From contig MSGV01000010.1 in NCBI GenBank assembly GCA_001940845.1, positions 62,001 through 126,000 of the forward strand: a stretch of 64,000 nt of DNA, given 5' to 3'. The position numbers were made by a program, and so were the translations under genes. The notes below the pieces were generated by a model. The model saw nothing but the letters and a program-made list of their open reading frames with translations. It did no database searches and was not told where the DNA came from. Numbering within the stretch: position 1 is the first letter of the stretch; every line of letters starts with the position of its first letter. Source of the DNA: Christensenellaceae bacterium Phil7. GTDB lineage: Bacteria; Bacillota; Clostridia; Christensenellales; CAG-138. This document shows positions 26,752 through 36,793 of this stretch, one piece after another.

Positions 26752-27444
26752 ATGGTAACCAGAGATGACGAAACAGTAAAGAAGCTTATCGCTTCAAACA
26801 TAGCATACTACCGCCGGGAATGCCATCTCACCCAAGCGGAGCTGGCAGAGAAGATCCACTATTCGGATAAATCTGTCTCCAAATGGGAACGCGCAGAAGG
26901 CACCCCCGATATTTGCGTGCTCGTTATGCTCGCAAATCTCTTTGGGGTGACGGTCAATGATCTTCTAAGCGAAAAACATCGAAAGAGCCGGAGAGCTGCA
27001 CCAAAGCTGAAGCGCAGCTTGATCACGCTGATGAGCATAAGTCTGGTTTGGCTAATCGCCATGATCGCATTCTTCATCATGAAGCTGGCAGCGCCCGATT
27101 ATAAGCTGGCATGGCTTTCATTCATAATCGCCATTCCAATCAGCTTCATAGTCGGCACCGTGCTGAGCTCATTATGGCATCCTATTCTTGTACAATTCAT
27201 AATGCAGAGCGGCGTTGTCTGGGGTGTTGCCTTAGCATTGCACCTTGCCGTCAGGGTACAAAATATGTATCTTATCTATCTGATCGCTGCAGCAATTCAA
27301 GTTCTGCTCCTGCTCTGGTATTTTTTCCGAAGCACGCCCGTGCTTTCGATTAAACTCAAGACCGGGATGGAGAGCATAAACAGGGTGCTCGGCAAGCATA
27401 AAAAACCGGATGATTCAGTGGAATCCGACGAAGAACAGAAATAA
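26752..27444 (+). CDS. XRE-family regulator with C-terminal membrane domain
   Basis: 230 residues. An HTH_3 domain occupies residues 10-66 (LTQAELAEKIHYSDKSVSKW, then FGVTVNDLL). Four or five hydrophobic segments follow (about 85-105, 112-132, 140-158, 165-190), then a charged tail. Such membrane-tethered XRE proteins are common in Clostridia; the signal they sense is unknown. The promoter's -10 box ends six bases before the ATG and there is no RBS, so a leaderless transcript is predicted. A terminator follows directly. Target genes are not evident; the divergent membrane protein at 25890 is a candidate. Confidence 0.85.
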   Translation: MVTRDDETVKKLIASNIAYYRRECHLTQAELAEKIHYSDKSVSKWERAEGTPDICVLVMLANLFGVTVNDLLSEKHRKSRRAAPKLKRSLITLMSISLVWLIAMIAFFIMKLAAPDYKLAWLSFIIAIPISFIVGTVLSSLWHPILVQFIMQSGVVWGVALALHLAVRVQNMYLIYLIAAAIQVLLLLWYFFRSTPVLSIKLKTGMESINRVLGKHKKPDDSVESDEEQK

Positions 27445-27487
27445 AAAAACGATGCTCGCAGCTCATAGCAAGACAGGCATCGTTTTT
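27444..27487. terminator. Bidirectional terminator between XRE and rubrerythrin genes
   Basis: AAAAACGATGC and GCATCGTTTTT with a 21-base loop. Runs of A and T on either side make it work in both directions, ending the + strand XRE gene and the - strand rubrerythrin gene. Confidence 0.85.
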
Positions 27488-27535
27488 AATATGATTTAGG
27501 TTATTTTTTCAATAACCGCATTAAGCTTTCATCCA

Positions 27536-28201
27536 TCAATAATTTTCCGCATGTACCTCGAAAAAGCTGCGCGGATGATTGCAGACGGGGCAAAGCTCCG
27601 GAGCCTTTGTGCCGACCACAAGATGGCCGCAATTGCGGCATTCCCATATCGTTACGCCGCTCTTTTCGAATACCTGCATCGTCTCAACATTTTCCAAAAG
27701 CTTGCGATAACGCTCCTCATGCGCCTTTTCTATGGCGGCTACGCCTCTAAACTGCTCGGCAAGCGCATGGAAGCCTTCTTCATCGGCTTCGCGAGCCATG
27801 CGCTCATACATATCCGTCCATTCGAAATTCTCACCCTCGGCGGCATGAAGCAGATTCTGTGCCGTATCACCCAGCTCGCCCAATGCCTTGAACCAAAGCT
27901 TTGCATGTTCCTTTTCATTTTCCGCAGTCTTTAGAAAGAGCGCGGAAATCTGCTCATATCCAGCCTTTTTTGCTACGGAGGCAAAATAGGTATATTTATT
28001 GCGCGCCTGCGATTCTCCGGCGAATGCTTCCCACAGATTCTTCTCCGTGCGAGTGCCGGCATAGGGATTCTTCTTATCGGCGGGCTCGGTTTCAAGCCTG
28101 ACGAACTTATCCGCACCCTGGCGGCACTTAGGGCATTTGAAATCCGGCGTCATAGGACCCTCGTGGATATAGCCGCATACCGTACATTTCCATTTTTCCA
28201 T
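27536..28201 (-). CDS. Rubrerythrin with rubredoxin-like sites at both ends
   Basis: 221 residues. The N-terminus has a short-loop rubredoxin site (C6, C9, C23, C26), then a ferritin-like diiron domain (about 48-180) with [24 protein letters not shown], and [11 protein letters not shown] ligands, then a second rubredoxin-like site (C188, C191, C204, C207). Classical rubrerythrin has only the C-terminal site and reverse rubrerythrin only the N-terminal one. It reduces hydrogen peroxide with electrons from NAD(P)H via redox partners, protecting anaerobes from oxygen. RBS GGAGGA precedes ATG 28201, and the promoter is a perfect TTGACA-17-TATAAT, suggesting strong expression. Confidence 0.93.
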   Translation of the reverse strand: MEKWKCTVCGYIHEGPMTPDFKCPKCRQGADKFVRLETEPADKKNPYAGTRTEKNLWEAFAGESQARNKYTYFASVAKKAGYEQISALFLKTAENEKEHAKLWFKALGELGDTAQNLLHAAEGENFEWTDMYERMAREADEEGFHALAEQFRGVAAIEKAHEERYRKLLENVETMQVFEKSGVTIWECRNCGHLVVGTKAPELCPVCNHPRSFFEVHAENY

Positions 28202-28278
28202 AATACTTCCTCCGAAATCATATTTGCAGCGTATGTGATCGAATAAAATTCAGCATCCGATCCGTATAGTGCAGTTTC

Positions 28279-28307
28279 ATTATATATCAACATTTTTTCC
28301 CTGTCAA
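28279..28307 (-). promoter_or_regulatory. Consensus sigma-A promoter of the rubrerythrin gene
   Basis: Minus strand: -35 TTGACA (28307-28302), 17-base spacer, -10 TATAAT (28284-28279), leaving a leader of about 70 bases. No clear PerR-type palindrome was seen. Confidence 0.88.
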
Positions 28308-28381
28308 CTTTTATTATTCCATCATGCCCGCAATTTACCAAATATATTGTCCTATTTTCCTTTTACAATTATATTTGATAA

Positions 28382-28410
28382 TTGACAAGCTTAACAAGTC
28401 GTGATAAAAT
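28382..28410 (+). promoter_or_regulatory. Sigma-A promoter of the lipoprotein gene
   Basis: -35 TTGACA (28382-28387), 17-base spacer, -10 TAAAAT (28405-28410), about 32 bases before the ATG. Confidence 0.85.
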
Positions 28411-28442
28411 TATGTCGATTCAATGAAAGGAGCTTTTTCTTA

Positions 28443-29084
28443 ATGAAAAAAGCAATTGGCGCTATCATCTGCGCAATCATCATTGCATCCATGCTGATCA
28501 TGGGCTGCAATACTACCAACACTCCCACCGAAGCTCCGACTGCGGTACCGACCGAAGCTCCAACCCCGACTCCCGAGCCCACCGAAGCTCCGACTCCGAC
28601 TCCCGAGCCCACTGAGGAGCCCACGCCTTCCCCCACTCCCGAACCCGACGTACCCGAGGGAATGCAGATCATGAATAATGATAATATTTACATTATTCTT
28701 CCCAGCGGATTCTTCAATACATCCAGCCTTACCCCTGGTGTTGCTGCATGCTTCGCAAGCACCGATACGACCGTTATCTTCACAAAGGAAACCTTTGAAA
28801 CTCTCGGCACTCAGGTCGATGATGCCGAAAGCATGACCGAAGAAGATTACGCCAACCTGGTGATAACCCTGAGTCAGCTTGATTCAACCGTCAAAACCGA
28901 GGGCGAAAGGTGCATCTTCGAATACAACAACACTGCTAACGATATCGAATATCACTATGTTGCCATCGTCATCAAGGCCGATGATGCGTTTTACATGGCA
29001 CAGTTTGCATCTCCCTCCGCAGATTACAGCGAAGAGGTATATGCGACCTACATGCAGTGGGCGGACACCATAAGCATCGGTTAA
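28443..29084 (+). CDS. Lipoprotein with P/T/E-rich repeat linker
   Basis: 213 residues. The signal peptide has lipobox LIMGC (Cys about 22). A low-complexity linker (residues ~25-70) repeats PTEAPTPTPEP-like units, then a globular domain of about 145 residues with alternating beta strands and helices, which I do not recognise. AAAGGAGC lies before ATG 28443; the frame is open back to 28401 but that has no RBS. The anchored C-terminal domain is predicted to face outside. The gene stands alone between a strong promoter and a terminator. Confidence 0.85.
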   Translation: MKKAIGAIICAIIIASMLIMGCNTTNTPTEAPTAVPTEAPTPTPEPTEAPTPTPEPTEEPTPSPTPEPDVPEGMQIMNNDNIYIILPSGFFNTSSLTPGVAACFASTDTTVIFTKETFETLGTQVDDAESMTEEDYANLVITLSQLDSTVKTEGERCIFEYNNTANDIEYHYVAIVIKADDAFYMAQFASPSADYSEEVYATYMQWADTISIG

Positions 29085-29180
29085 ACACCATCAGCCCGGC
29101 TGCGTAACAACCGCAGTGCATATGGTCGATTGCTTGAGAAGCATTATGAATGATTTCTGCTCGATCATATAAAGAAAACG

Positions 29181-29220
29181 AAAGCATCCTATCCAGCGCA
29201 ATGCCGGATGGGATGCTTTT
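29181..29220. terminator. Bidirectional terminator between lipoprotein gene and metK
   Basis: AAAGCATCC and GGATGCTTTT form the outer stem, with ATCC and GGAT inside. It serves the + strand lipoprotein gene and, by its A/T flanks, probably also metK. Confidence 0.85.
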
Positions 29221-29267
29221 ATATCATCAGACCTATTCTTAGATGCGATACCAGATCGATCCATCGA

Positions 29268-30440
29268 TTATTTTTTAAATTCCAGATCGATCCTCTCCCA
29301 TGGGAAATTCATATCATCCCTGCCAAAATGCCCGTATGCGGCTGTGCTTCTATAGATAGGCCTGCGAAGATCGAGCTTATCTATTATCGCTGCCGGACGG
29401 AAATCGAAGCTGCGCTCCAGCATCGCTTCCAGCTCTGCATCGCCCATTATGCCCGTGCCAAAGGTATCCACGCGGATCGAGACCGGCTTTGCAACGCCTA
29501 TTGCATAAGCAAGCTGCAGCTCGCATTTTTTAGCATAGCCCTGTGCAACGATATTCTTCGCCGCATACCTTGCCGCATATGCTGCCGAACGATCGACCTT
29601 GGTCGGGTCCTTGCCGGAGAAGCTGCCGCCGCCATGCCTTCCGCAGCCGCCATAGGTATCCACGATTATCTTCCTGCCCGTCAGCCCGGAATCGCCCTGC
29701 GGTCCGCCTATAACAAAACGTCCCGTCGGATTAACATATATCTTCGTCCCATCATCAAGCAAGCCCTGCGGTATCACCGGCTTTATAACATGCTCAATTA
29801 TATCCTCGCGCAGCCTGTCCATATCGACATCGGGATCATGCTGGGTCGAAATAACGATGGTATCTATGCGGATCGGACGATCCGAGTCATCATATTCCGC
29901 CGTAACCTGGCTCTTGCCGTCCGGTCTGAGGTATCCAAGGATGCCGCTCTTGCGTACATGGGTAAGCTGCTTCGTCAGCTTGTGCGCAAGGCTTATCGGT
30001 AAGGGCATACATTCCGGCGTTTCATCGCAGGCAAATCCAAACATCATTCCCTGATCGCCTGCTCCGATATCGTATGCATCGGCCTCTCCATGCTTGGCCT
30101 CAAGGCTCTTATTCACTCCCATTGCAATATCCGGGGATTGACCATTTATTGCGCTTATGACGGCAAGTGTATGTCCATCGAATCCATATTCGGGCTTATC
30201 ATACCCGATATCGAGCACGACATCCCGAACAAGCTTGGGAATATCGATATAGCAATTGGTCGTCACCTCGCCCATTACCATTACCATGCCCGTAGTTGCG
30301 CAGCATTCGCACGCCACGCGCGAATTCGGATCGTTTCTGAGCATTGCATCAAGCACTGCATCCGCAATATTATCGCATACCTTATCTGGATGCCCCTCCG
30401 TTACGGATTCAGAGGTGAAAAGTCTTTTCTGTTCTTTCAT
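29268..30440 (-). CDS. metK: S-adenosylmethionine synthetase
   Basis: 390 residues. MetK signatures: [20 protein letters not shown] near the start, the [12 protein letters not shown] hexapeptide region and the [16 protein letters not shown] phosphate loop. It makes SAM from methionine and ATP. ATG 30440 follows GGGAGG at nine bases; the frame is open further upstream, but that region is the SAM riboswitch. Transcription is thus predicted to stop early when SAM is abundant. A bidirectional terminator lies after the stop. Confidence 0.97.
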   Translation of the reverse strand: MKEQKRLFTSESVTEGHPDKVCDNIADAVLDAMLRNDPNSRVACECCATTGMVMVMGEVTTNCYIDIPKLVRDVVLDIGYDKPEYGFDGHTLAVISAINGQSPDIAMGVNKSLEAKHGEADAYDIGAGDQGMMFGFACDETPECMPLPISLAHKLTKQLTHVRKSGILGYLRPDGKSQVTAEYDDSDRPIRIDTIVISTQHDPDVDMDRLREDIIEHVIKPVIPQGLLDDGTKIYVNPTGRFVIGGPQGDSGLTGRKIIVDTYGGCGRHGGGSFSGKDPTKVDRSAAYAARYAAKNIVAQGYAKKCELQLAYAIGVAKPVSIRVDTFGTGIMGDAELEAMLERSFDFRPAAIIDKLDLRRPIYRSTAAYGHFGRDDMNFPWERIDLEFKK

Positions 30441-30498
30441 ATCTATTATCCTCCCATAAAATTCTTGTCCGAATGCAAGAGTGTTGATAAGAGGCAGC

Positions 30499-30529
30499 AA
30501 AAAAGCGGCGCCTTCGAACGCACCGCCAA
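30499..30529 (-). terminator. Intrinsic terminator of the metK SAM riboswitch
   Basis: Minus strand GGCGGTGCG, loop with TTCG, then CGCCGC and TTTTTT. It is the expression platform downstream of the aptamer: with SAM bound, this hairpin should form and stop transcription 60 bases before metK. Confidence 0.85.
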
Positions 30530-30546
30530 TTCTCTTAACCACTGCG

Positions 30547-30670
30547 CTCATCTTCCGGGGCAAGCCATTTTCAACTCACCTCCGTCGGAATTAGCACCTT
30601 GCTATCTTCTCACGTTTCAAGCAGGTTGCCGTGGCTTCACCGGGCCGTTCCCTCTGCCACTCTTGATAAG
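30547..30670 (-). promoter_or_regulatory. SAM-I (S-box) riboswitch aptamer
   Basis: Minus-strand order: P1 CTTATC (30670-30665), AGAGTGGCAGAGGGA, GCCCGGTGAAGCC, GGCAACC, AAGGTGCTAATTCC, then a P4 closed by TTCCG and CGGAA, and P1 partner GATGAG (30552-30547). These are the conserved S-box core blocks in the right order. The terminator lies just downstream. This directly explains control of metK by SAM. Confidence 0.96.
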
Positions 30671-30691
30671 GCATTATTAACTTACCTATGA

Positions 30692-30720
30692 ATTATAGCA
30701 TAGCATAGCCGCATTTGCAA
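30692..30720 (-). promoter_or_regulatory. Sigma-A promoter of the riboswitch-metK unit
   Basis: Minus strand: -35 TTGCAA (30720-30715), 17-base spacer, -10 TATAAT (30697-30692). Transcription would begin about 15 bases before the aptamer. Confidence 0.85.
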
Positions 30721-30771
30721 CCGGCAAACGACCATTTTATCCTCAAAACGCCATTATATTTAATTCACAAT

Positions 30772-32088
30772 TCATATTACGATCCGATAAGCGAATACCG
30801 TTGAGGTAAAGACGATAAATACGACCAGCATGAATAATACCAATACCAGCCTTGCCGTTCTTTTGCCCGTGGATACTGCCAGCAATATGGGCAATGCCGG
30901 ACAGACGCAGACGGAATAGACCGCCATGGATGGATCGGAAAATGCCATGGGCACCAATGCAAGCCAACAGAGCATCAGCGCACCAGTTGCCGCATCCACC
31001 CGACGCGCACAGAGTGCAGAAACGAGCAAGGCCGCCACCTGTGCACCAACGGCGAAAAACATAGCAAGCGCAGAGGATGGCGAGCTATTCCAACGCATAA
31101 CCGCAGCGGTCATGCCTTCAAAGAACCAACGAAAGCCGTTTTGGTAGAGCAGCGATGCCGCATGAGTGGATATGATCCCGCTGGCCGAAAGAACTATGAA
31201 CCCGCCCACTATTACAATGCCTGCGCAGAGGCTGACGATCGGCACGGCAGCATTTTCTCTTCGCTTTTTCACGATCAGCTTTATGCACAGCATGATGAAC
31301 GGTATCAGCAGCAAAACCGCCAGGATGTTGAAGGCTATAGCCGCAATCATACAGCCGAGTCCCCATGCCGGACGTGCCGTCTTCATAAAATAGAGGAATA
31401 AAAGCGAAAAGAAGAAGAGCTCCGCTGTTCCCGAAAGCGGCATGAGCATGAATAATATTATCGGTGATATGAATAGAAGCAGCAGTGAACGCGCAGAGGT
31501 ATCGCGATCGCAATCGAGCAGCAGTACCTCATACAGCAGCACGCAATCCGCAGAAACCACGATGGAATTCATTATGAATATGAGTATCGTGGATATCCCC
31601 TTCTCAGCAAGCCCAAGCATCGAAAATAATTTCATTATCCAAGGGATGATAGGGATGAGCGCAAGCTCGCTCCCTGCATTATGGGCAAGCAAACCTATAC
31701 CATAAGCATTCTGCTGCATGAATATCGTGGAATACCTTTGGAATATGGTTCCCGAATAGCCATTGACCGCAACGAATATGAGATAGACGAAGAATATCAT
31801 CATGAGCTGCGCCAGCAGCGTCCAAAGGGCGATGAGCTTCCATGGATGCATATGATACCTCGTGCGTTCTCCGATCTGATCATCACGCCTATTATACATC
31901 GGCACCCTAAAAAAGCTCAGCAGATTGCGATTGCCCCGCAAAGCGGAAGCCGTGAATAAAAGGATGCTTATCCCACCCATCAATATTGCTGTCGTACCGG
32001 CGCGCGGTGAAAGCATGGCAAAGCAAAGAAATATTCCAAATGCCGCTATTGGCAGCAACCATGTCATAATTCGTTCCGCACGTCTCAT
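30772..32088 (-). CDS. Polytopic membrane protein, possibly GT-C-type
   Basis: 438 residues with about ten to twelve predicted membrane segments and short loops. The layout (long first loops, LSGTAELFFFSLLFLYF-type segments) recalls GT-C glycosyltransferases of the PIG-M/PIG-V type, but I see no convincing acidic catalytic motif, so the function is open. I start at ATG 32088, preceded by AGAGAGG; the frame's TTG at 32097 abuts that RBS. The gene begins five bases after the stop of the C39-like peptidase gene, so the two are translationally coupled and likely work together at the membrane. Confidence 0.65.
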   Translation of the reverse strand: MRRAERIMTWLLPIAAFGIFLCFAMLSPRAGTTAILMGGISILLFTASALRGNRNLLSFFRVPMYNRRDDQIGERTRYHMHPWKLIALWTLLAQLMMIFFVYLIFVAVNGYSGTIFQRYSTIFMQQNAYGIGLLAHNAGSELALIPIIPWIMKLFSMLGLAEKGISTILIFIMNSIVVSADCVLLYEVLLLDCDRDTSARSLLLLFISPIILFMLMPLSGTAELFFFSLLFLYFMKTARPAWGLGCMIAAIAFNILAVLLLIPFIMLCIKLIVKKRRENAAVPIVSLCAGIVIVGGFIVLSASGIISTHAASLLYQNGFRWFFEGMTAAVMRWNSSPSSALAMFFAVGAQVAALLVSALCARRVDAATGALMLCWLALVPMAFSDPSMAVYSVCVCPALPILLAVSTGKRTARLVLVLFMLVVFIVFTSTVFAYRIVI

Positions 32089-32093
32089 TTTAA

Positions 32094-32603
32094 TCAACCT
32101 CTCTTTCGACCTACATCAACCAGCCAAAGCGGATACTCATGCTTTTTCCTCATACCCACAAGAAACTCGCCCAGTTCCACATGCGGCGGAATCGACGAAT
32201 AGTTATATATATCAAAGCATCCATCCTCGCAGCGCAGTCCGGCAATATAATGCGCTCCGCAGCGTTTGCCGGTAAACCAATAGTACATTATGATTATCGC
32301 ATTCCGCTCCTTTGAGCTCCTGCCCTTGCCAAGGAAGAGAAACCGCGCACGCACCGCAAAGTATTTTACCAAAAAGGCTATGATGGAAAACATGTTCGTT
32401 CCAAGCCTGCCAAGACCGACAGCCATGCCAAGCCGCCTTCTAAGCCCCCTTGATACGGCGTCAAGGCTGATATCCACTCCATTGCCATTCATAACATTAT
32501 ATGCAGCGATCAAACCGCAGCCATTCGCCGCAATATTCCCTAAAAGACCATAACGGGTCTTTTTAAAAGCTTCGGTATTCTGCCTGTTTATCAATTCACG
32601 CAT
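32094..32603 (-). CDS. C39-like cysteine peptidase family protein
   Basis: 169 residues. The motif GNIAANGCGLIAAYNVM (about 20-36) carries a putative catalytic cysteine, and GAHYIAG with FDIYNYSS (about 125-143) supplies histidine and asparagine/aspartate, the C39/papain-like order. No signal peptide or membrane segment is obvious, so it probably acts in the cytoplasm or on its membrane partner. GAGGAA lies upstream of ATG 32603; the frame is open to 32717 without RBS. It sits five bases before a polytopic membrane protein gene. Substrate unknown; a role in processing a peptide or sensing is inference only. Confidence 0.7.
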   Translation of the reverse strand: MRELINRQNTEAFKKTRYGLLGNIAANGCGLIAAYNVMNGNGVDISLDAVSRGLRRRLGMAVGLGRLGTNMFSIIAFLVKYFAVRARFLFLGKGRSSKERNAIIIMYYWFTGKRCGAHYIAGLRCEDGCFDIYNYSSIPPHVELGEFLVGMRKKHEYPLWLVDVGRKRG

Positions 32604-32741
32604 GGGAATATTCCTCTTTCGCCATCGAATGAATAGAGTATAGCATATCGCAGAGGCTTTTGCAAAATCCAATGACCGTATGAACTGCGAACGGCATAGC
32701 TGAGAGACTTTTTGCAAAAAAGCATTCCCTTGGAACCTCTT

Positions 32742-35700
32742 CTAGGCGTCTATGCGCTCCTCCGCAAAGCTCATCAAGGTGTTTATGGTATCCTTTGCTA
32801 TCTCAAACATCTCCTCCACGCTTCTGTTGCGCCGCTTGATAACAAGTGTCGTATTATCGCCGCCGATAAATGATGCACCCTCCATTTTGGAAAGATTCGC
32901 GAAGAGCTTTCCCGGATCTATATTGGTTATGCTGCCGAAAACAAAGCGCGCCTCACCATGCTTAACCATGATTTTTATCATGCCCAATGCACCTGCACGC
33001 GCCTTGTACAGGGAGATATCGAGCAGATTCTGCACGCTCTTCGGAATATCGCCAAAGCGATCGATGAATTCATCCTGCACATCGCTCATGCCATCCATAT
33101 CGGTTATTGCTGCGATATGGCGATACATCTGCATCCTAGTTTCCTCTCTGGTGATATAGTTCTTCGGGATGAAGGCATCGATGGGAACCTCTATTATCGT
33201 TTCAAGCTCCGGCTTGACCTTCTCGCCGCGCGCTTCCTTGATTGCCGAATCGATGAGCTTGCAATACATCTCATACCCGACCGCCGCCATATGACCATGC
33301 TGCTCCGCACCAAGTATTTCGCCTGCACCGCGTATTTCAAGATCCCTCATTGCTATGCGGAAGCCCGCACCAAACTGCGTGAACTGCTTGATCGCACTGA
33401 GCCTTTTATCCGCGATCTCCGTCAAGACCTTATTTTCTGCGAAGGTAAAATAGGCATAGCCCAGCCTTGCTCCGCGTCCAACGCGCCCACGGAGCTGATA
33501 GAGCTGCGCAAGCCCGAATTTATCGGCATCATAGATGATTATTGTGTTCGCATTTCGGATATCGAGTCCGCTTTCTATTATCGTGCTGCAAAGAAGCACA
33601 TCGAATTTATTCGCCAGGAAATCGAGCATCGTATTTTCGAGCTGATGCTCGGACATCTGTCCATGCGCATAGTTTATCCTTGCCTCAGGGATGAGCTCCG
33701 AAAGCCTCGATGCAAAAATATCCATCCCCTTGACATTATTATATACGAAATAGATCTGACCGCCCCGTGCCAGCTCCTTTAATATCGCTTCACGTATAAG
33801 CCTATCGGAATACTCCGTCACATAGGTCTGTACCGGATAGCGTTCATCCGGCGGGGTCTCTATGACGCTCATATCCCTTATGCCGCTCATGCTCATATGC
33901 AGCGTACGTGGTATCGGCGTTGCCGACAGGGTCAGCACATCCACATTTCGCTTCATATCCTTGATCTGCTCTTTATGATTGACGCCGAATCGCTGCTCCT
34001 CATCGATTATGAGCAGCCCAAGATCATGAAATTTGACATCCTTTGCAAGCAGGCTATGCGTACCGATTATTATATCTATTTCTCCCTTTTTCAGCTTCTC
34101 CTTTATCTGCTTTCGCTCCGCAGGGGTCTTGAAGCGGGAGAGGAGCTCCACATGTACGGGGAAATCCGCAAATCTGGAGGTCAGAGTATTATAATGCTGC
34201 TGCGCTAATATGGTCGTCGGCACGAGAAATGCACATTGCTTGCCGTCCATTGCGCATTTGAATGCGGCGCGCAATGCCACCTCCGTCTTGCCGTAACCGA
34301 CATCGCCGCAAAGCAGCCTATCCATTATCCTTTCCGATTCCATATCGCGCTTGATCTCCTCTATCGAGGTGAGCTGATCCTCCGTCTCATTATAAGGAAA
34401 GCTAAGCTCAAGGCGCTGCTGCCAATCGGTATCGGGAGAGAAGCAATAGCCCTTGCGCCTGCTTCGCTCGCCATAAAGCTTCACAAGATCGAAGGCGAGC
34501 TGCTTGACGCTCTCCCGCGTTCGCGATACGGTCTTCTGCCATTCGGTGGATCCCAACTTTGAGAGCTTCTGCTTCTCCTCATCACCACCAATATATTTCT
34601 GCACCCTATCGAGCTGATCGGTCGGAATATAGATCTTATCGCCGGCCTGATACACCAGTTCAATATAATCCTTCGTCCTGCCATCTACGCTCAAGGTCGT
34701 TACACCGGCAAACCTTCCTATGCCGTGTGCCTCATGCACTATGAGATCGCCCGGCGAAAGCTCGGAAAGCGCCAGCGTTTTTTTCTTTTTTGCAGATGGT
34801 TTTGCCGCCCTATGGTATTCGGCGCCGAAGAGCTCATGCTCCGAGAGCACCGCAAGCCCAAGTTCAGGATATTCAAAGCCCATCGGTATGCTTCCACCGA
34901 TTATGCTGACCTCACGAGGTATGATCTCCCGCTCAAGCTGCGGTATCACCGGAGCTTCGATTCCAAGCTCCGAAAGCAGATCCTTTACCCTTTGGGCATG
35001 GCTTCCGGCATACAAAAGCACCGAATAGTTCTTTTGCTTCCATAGGGCTATATCGCCTCGCAATGCCTCATCCAGGCCCTGCACACCGAGCATATACTTC
35101 GGCACCTGTGCGGTATCGAACTTTACAAGCTCCCTGGGCTTGATAAGATTATAGCTCCTTGTCAGTGAAAAGAGCATTGCCGTGCGCGGAGTATCGAGCC
35201 TTGCAATGGTGGAGCTCGCAGTATGCACAAGCCCGGCCTGTTGATCGTGCCCTTCTCGAGCGCGCAGCACATCTCCAAGTTCATCCATGAAGCGAGTGTA
35301 GGTAAATTTCGCACTTTCCTCAATACGGGAGGGCTCATCCATGATAACGATGCAATCCTCCGGAAGATAATCAAGGAAACAGCTCTCCTCGCGGCTGAAC
35401 AGCGGCAGCAGTGCAAGCGCATTATCGGGAATTCCGCCCGCACGGAGCTTTTCCGTCTCCAGTTCATAATTGGGCCGCCCCCGCAATGCCGCTATACCCT
35501 TTTGCCGCATATCCCTCGTCAGCGGCAGCTCCGTTGCCGGCGGTATCGATATATGATTCACATTTTCTATGGACCGCTGAGAGATCGGATCATACTCCCT
35601 CATCGTATCCACCTCATCATCAAAAAACTCGATCCTTATCGGGTAATTTGAGGTTACCGGAAAGATATCTATGCAGCCGCCGCGTTGAGTGACCTGCCCT

Positions 35701-36218
35701 CTGCCCTCGCAGACCTCCACACGCTCATACCCGGCCTCAATAAAATGCCTGAGCAGAGAGCCCGGATCTATCGTCATGCCAATGCGAACCGTTCTGGTGA
35801 AGCTCAAGATGATCTCCGGCGGTACCATGCGCTGCATCAATGCCTCTATCGGCGCAACTATAATGCAATCCTCCCCGGAAACAAGCTTATTCACAATATT
35901 CATTCGCCGCATCGTCAAATCCTGAGATTGTACGAAGCTATGCGCATTGAGCGGTATCTCCCTTGCCGGGAAGAGCAGCGCATCCGGATGATATGCCGAA
36001 ATGTATTCGTGGATCTGTTTTGCCGATTGTGCACTCGGCGCAGCAAACAGCAGCGAACCTCCGACGGCCGCATGGAGCGCGCTTACAATATGCATACGCT
36101 GCGCTTCACCCAGCCCAAATACGCTTATCGGCCCCTTGCCCGTTCCGAGTGTATCCAGGAGGCGCAAATATTCCGAAGATCTGCTGAGAACCTTAAACAA
36201 AGGATCTATTCTTTCCAC
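32742..36218 (-). CDS. mfd: Transcription-repair-coupling factor Mfd
   Basis: 1158 residues, full length. N-terminal UvrB-like module, RNA-polymerase-interacting domain (about 460-530, [14 protein letters not shown]), then a RecG-like translocase with Walker [10 protein letters not shown] (K644), DEEQ box ([10 protein letters not shown]), SATPIPRT and QLRGRVGRG, and a TRCF C-terminal domain. Mfd pushes stalled RNA polymerase off DNA and recruits UvrA. The start is GTG 36218 with GGAAGGG five bases upstream, one base after the stop of the HutD-like gene, so they are coupled. Confidence 0.97.
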   Translation of the reverse strand: MERIDPLFKVLSRSSEYLRLLDTLGTGKGPISVFGLGEAQRMHIVSALHAAVGGSLLFAAPSAQSAKQIHEYISAYHPDALLFPAREIPLNAHSFVQSQDLTMRRMNIVNKLVSGEDCIIVAPIEALMQRMVPPEIILSFTRTVRIGMTIDPGSLLRHFIEAGYERVEVCEGRGQVTQRGGCIDIFPVTSNYPIRIEFFDDEVDTMREYDPISQRSIENVNHISIPPATELPLTRDMRQKGIAALRGRPNYELETEKLRAGGIPDNALALLPLFSREESCFLDYLPEDCIVIMDEPSRIEESAKFTYTRFMDELGDVLRAREGHDQQAGLVHTASSTIARLDTPRTAMLFSLTRSYNLIKPRELVKFDTAQVPKYMLGVQGLDEALRGDIALWKQKNYSVLLYAGSHAQRVKDLLSELGIEAPVIPQLEREIIPREVSIIGGSIPMGFEYPELGLAVLSEHELFGAEYHRAAKPSAKKKKTLALSELSPGDLIVHEAHGIGRFAGVTTLSVDGRTKDYIELVYQAGDKIYIPTDQLDRVQKYIGGDEEKQKLSKLGSTEWQKTVSRTRESVKQLAFDLVKLYGERSRRKGYCFSPDTDWQQRLELSFPYNETEDQLTSIEEIKRDMESERIMDRLLCGDVGYGKTEVALRAAFKCAMDGKQCAFLVPTTILAQQHYNTLTSRFADFPVHVELLSRFKTPAERKQIKEKLKKGEIDIIIGTHSLLAKDVKFHDLGLLIIDEEQRFGVNHKEQIKDMKRNVDVLTLSATPIPRTLHMSMSGIRDMSVIETPPDERYPVQTYVTEYSDRLIREAILKELARGGQIYFVYNNVKGMDIFASRLSELIPEARINYAHGQMSEHQLENTMLDFLANKFDVLLCSTIIESGLDIRNANTIIIYDADKFGLAQLYQLRGRVGRGARLGYAYFTFAENKVLTEIADKRLSAIKQFTQFGAGFRIAMRDLEIRGAGEILGAEQHGHMAAVGYEMYCKLIDSAIKEARGEKVKPELETIIEVPIDAFIPKNYITREETRMQMYRHIAAITDMDGMSDVQDEFIDRFGDIPKSVQNLLDISLYKARAGALGMIKIMVKHGEARFVFGSITNIDPGKLFANLSKMEGASFIGGDNTTLVIKRRNRSVEEMFEIAKDTINTLMSFAEERIDA

Positions 36219-36219
36219 T

Positions 36220-36759
36220 TTATCCCTTCCGATCCGTAATGAGCTTTATCGAAAAAACTGCCGAACGCTCATCGATATTGAGACTGAAATTTCCATTTGA
36301 AAGCTGAAAGCTTCTTCCGGTATCGATACCATAGACCACGATATGCTCATTGCCCGATGGTTTAAATTTGAGCGTATCGCCCTTTTCGGCAAAGCACATG
36401 CTGCCCTCTGCTGCACCCTTTCGTATCATCAGATTCAGATCGCTGCATCTGCCGATACAGTGAGTATTCGCTGCCCCATCAAAGGTATGCACCGTCTCCA
36501 ACGGTTTCAGAGTACAGGATTCCGTTCCATCATCATGAGAGAGGCTCATATCCCCATCAATAACGGCGATCATCCGGATATAATCCGGCAGAACGGTAAA
36601 ATCGGATTCCGGCAATTCCACGGTTGATGTGCTTATGCGGAATAGGAAATCACGATCGGCATATCGGGCAGTTTTCGGATAGATGGCGATCTCGGTGGTC
36701 TTGCCCCCTGCCCATACAGCGATATTGAAAGAATTTTTATCTGCATTAATCATGCTCAT
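36220..36759 (-). CDS. HutD-family cupin protein
   Basis: 179 residues. HutD/Ves pattern: VWAGGKTTEIAIYP at residues 15-28, DFLFRIS, PDYIRMIAVIDGDMSL, LKPLETVHTFDG and DLNLMIRKGA. The fold is a bicupin; HutD is linked to histidine utilisation in other bacteria but its biochemical role is unclear, and no hut genes occur in the window. GAGGGGG lies six bases before ATG 36759. It is the first gene of a unit with mfd. Why it precedes mfd is not obvious. Confidence 0.85.
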   Translation of the reverse strand: MSMINADKNSFNIAVWAGGKTTEIAIYPKTARYADRDFLFRISTSTVELPESDFTVLPDYIRMIAVIDGDMSLSHDDGTESCTLKPLETVHTFDGAANTHCIGRCSDLNLMIRKGAAEGSMCFAEKGDTLKFKPSGNEHIVVYGIDTGRSFQLSNGNFSLNIDERSAVFSIKLITDRKG

Positions 36760-36793
36760 ATTTTGCCCCCTCTTCTAAATGCGACAGGTATTG

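Noticed and set aside
28530-28640. Short direct repeats that could suggest a CRISPR or tandem-repeat locus
   Set aside because: They encode the in-frame PTEAPTPTPEP linker; no spacers of uniform length and no cas genes.
28391-28672. Minus-strand frame with G/S/V repeats
   Set aside because: It is the reverse of the P/T/E-rich linker of the lipoprotein gene, not a gene of its own.
29208-30002. 264-codon plus-strand frame opposite metK
   Set aside because: Shadow of MetK; no start signal or recognisable domain.
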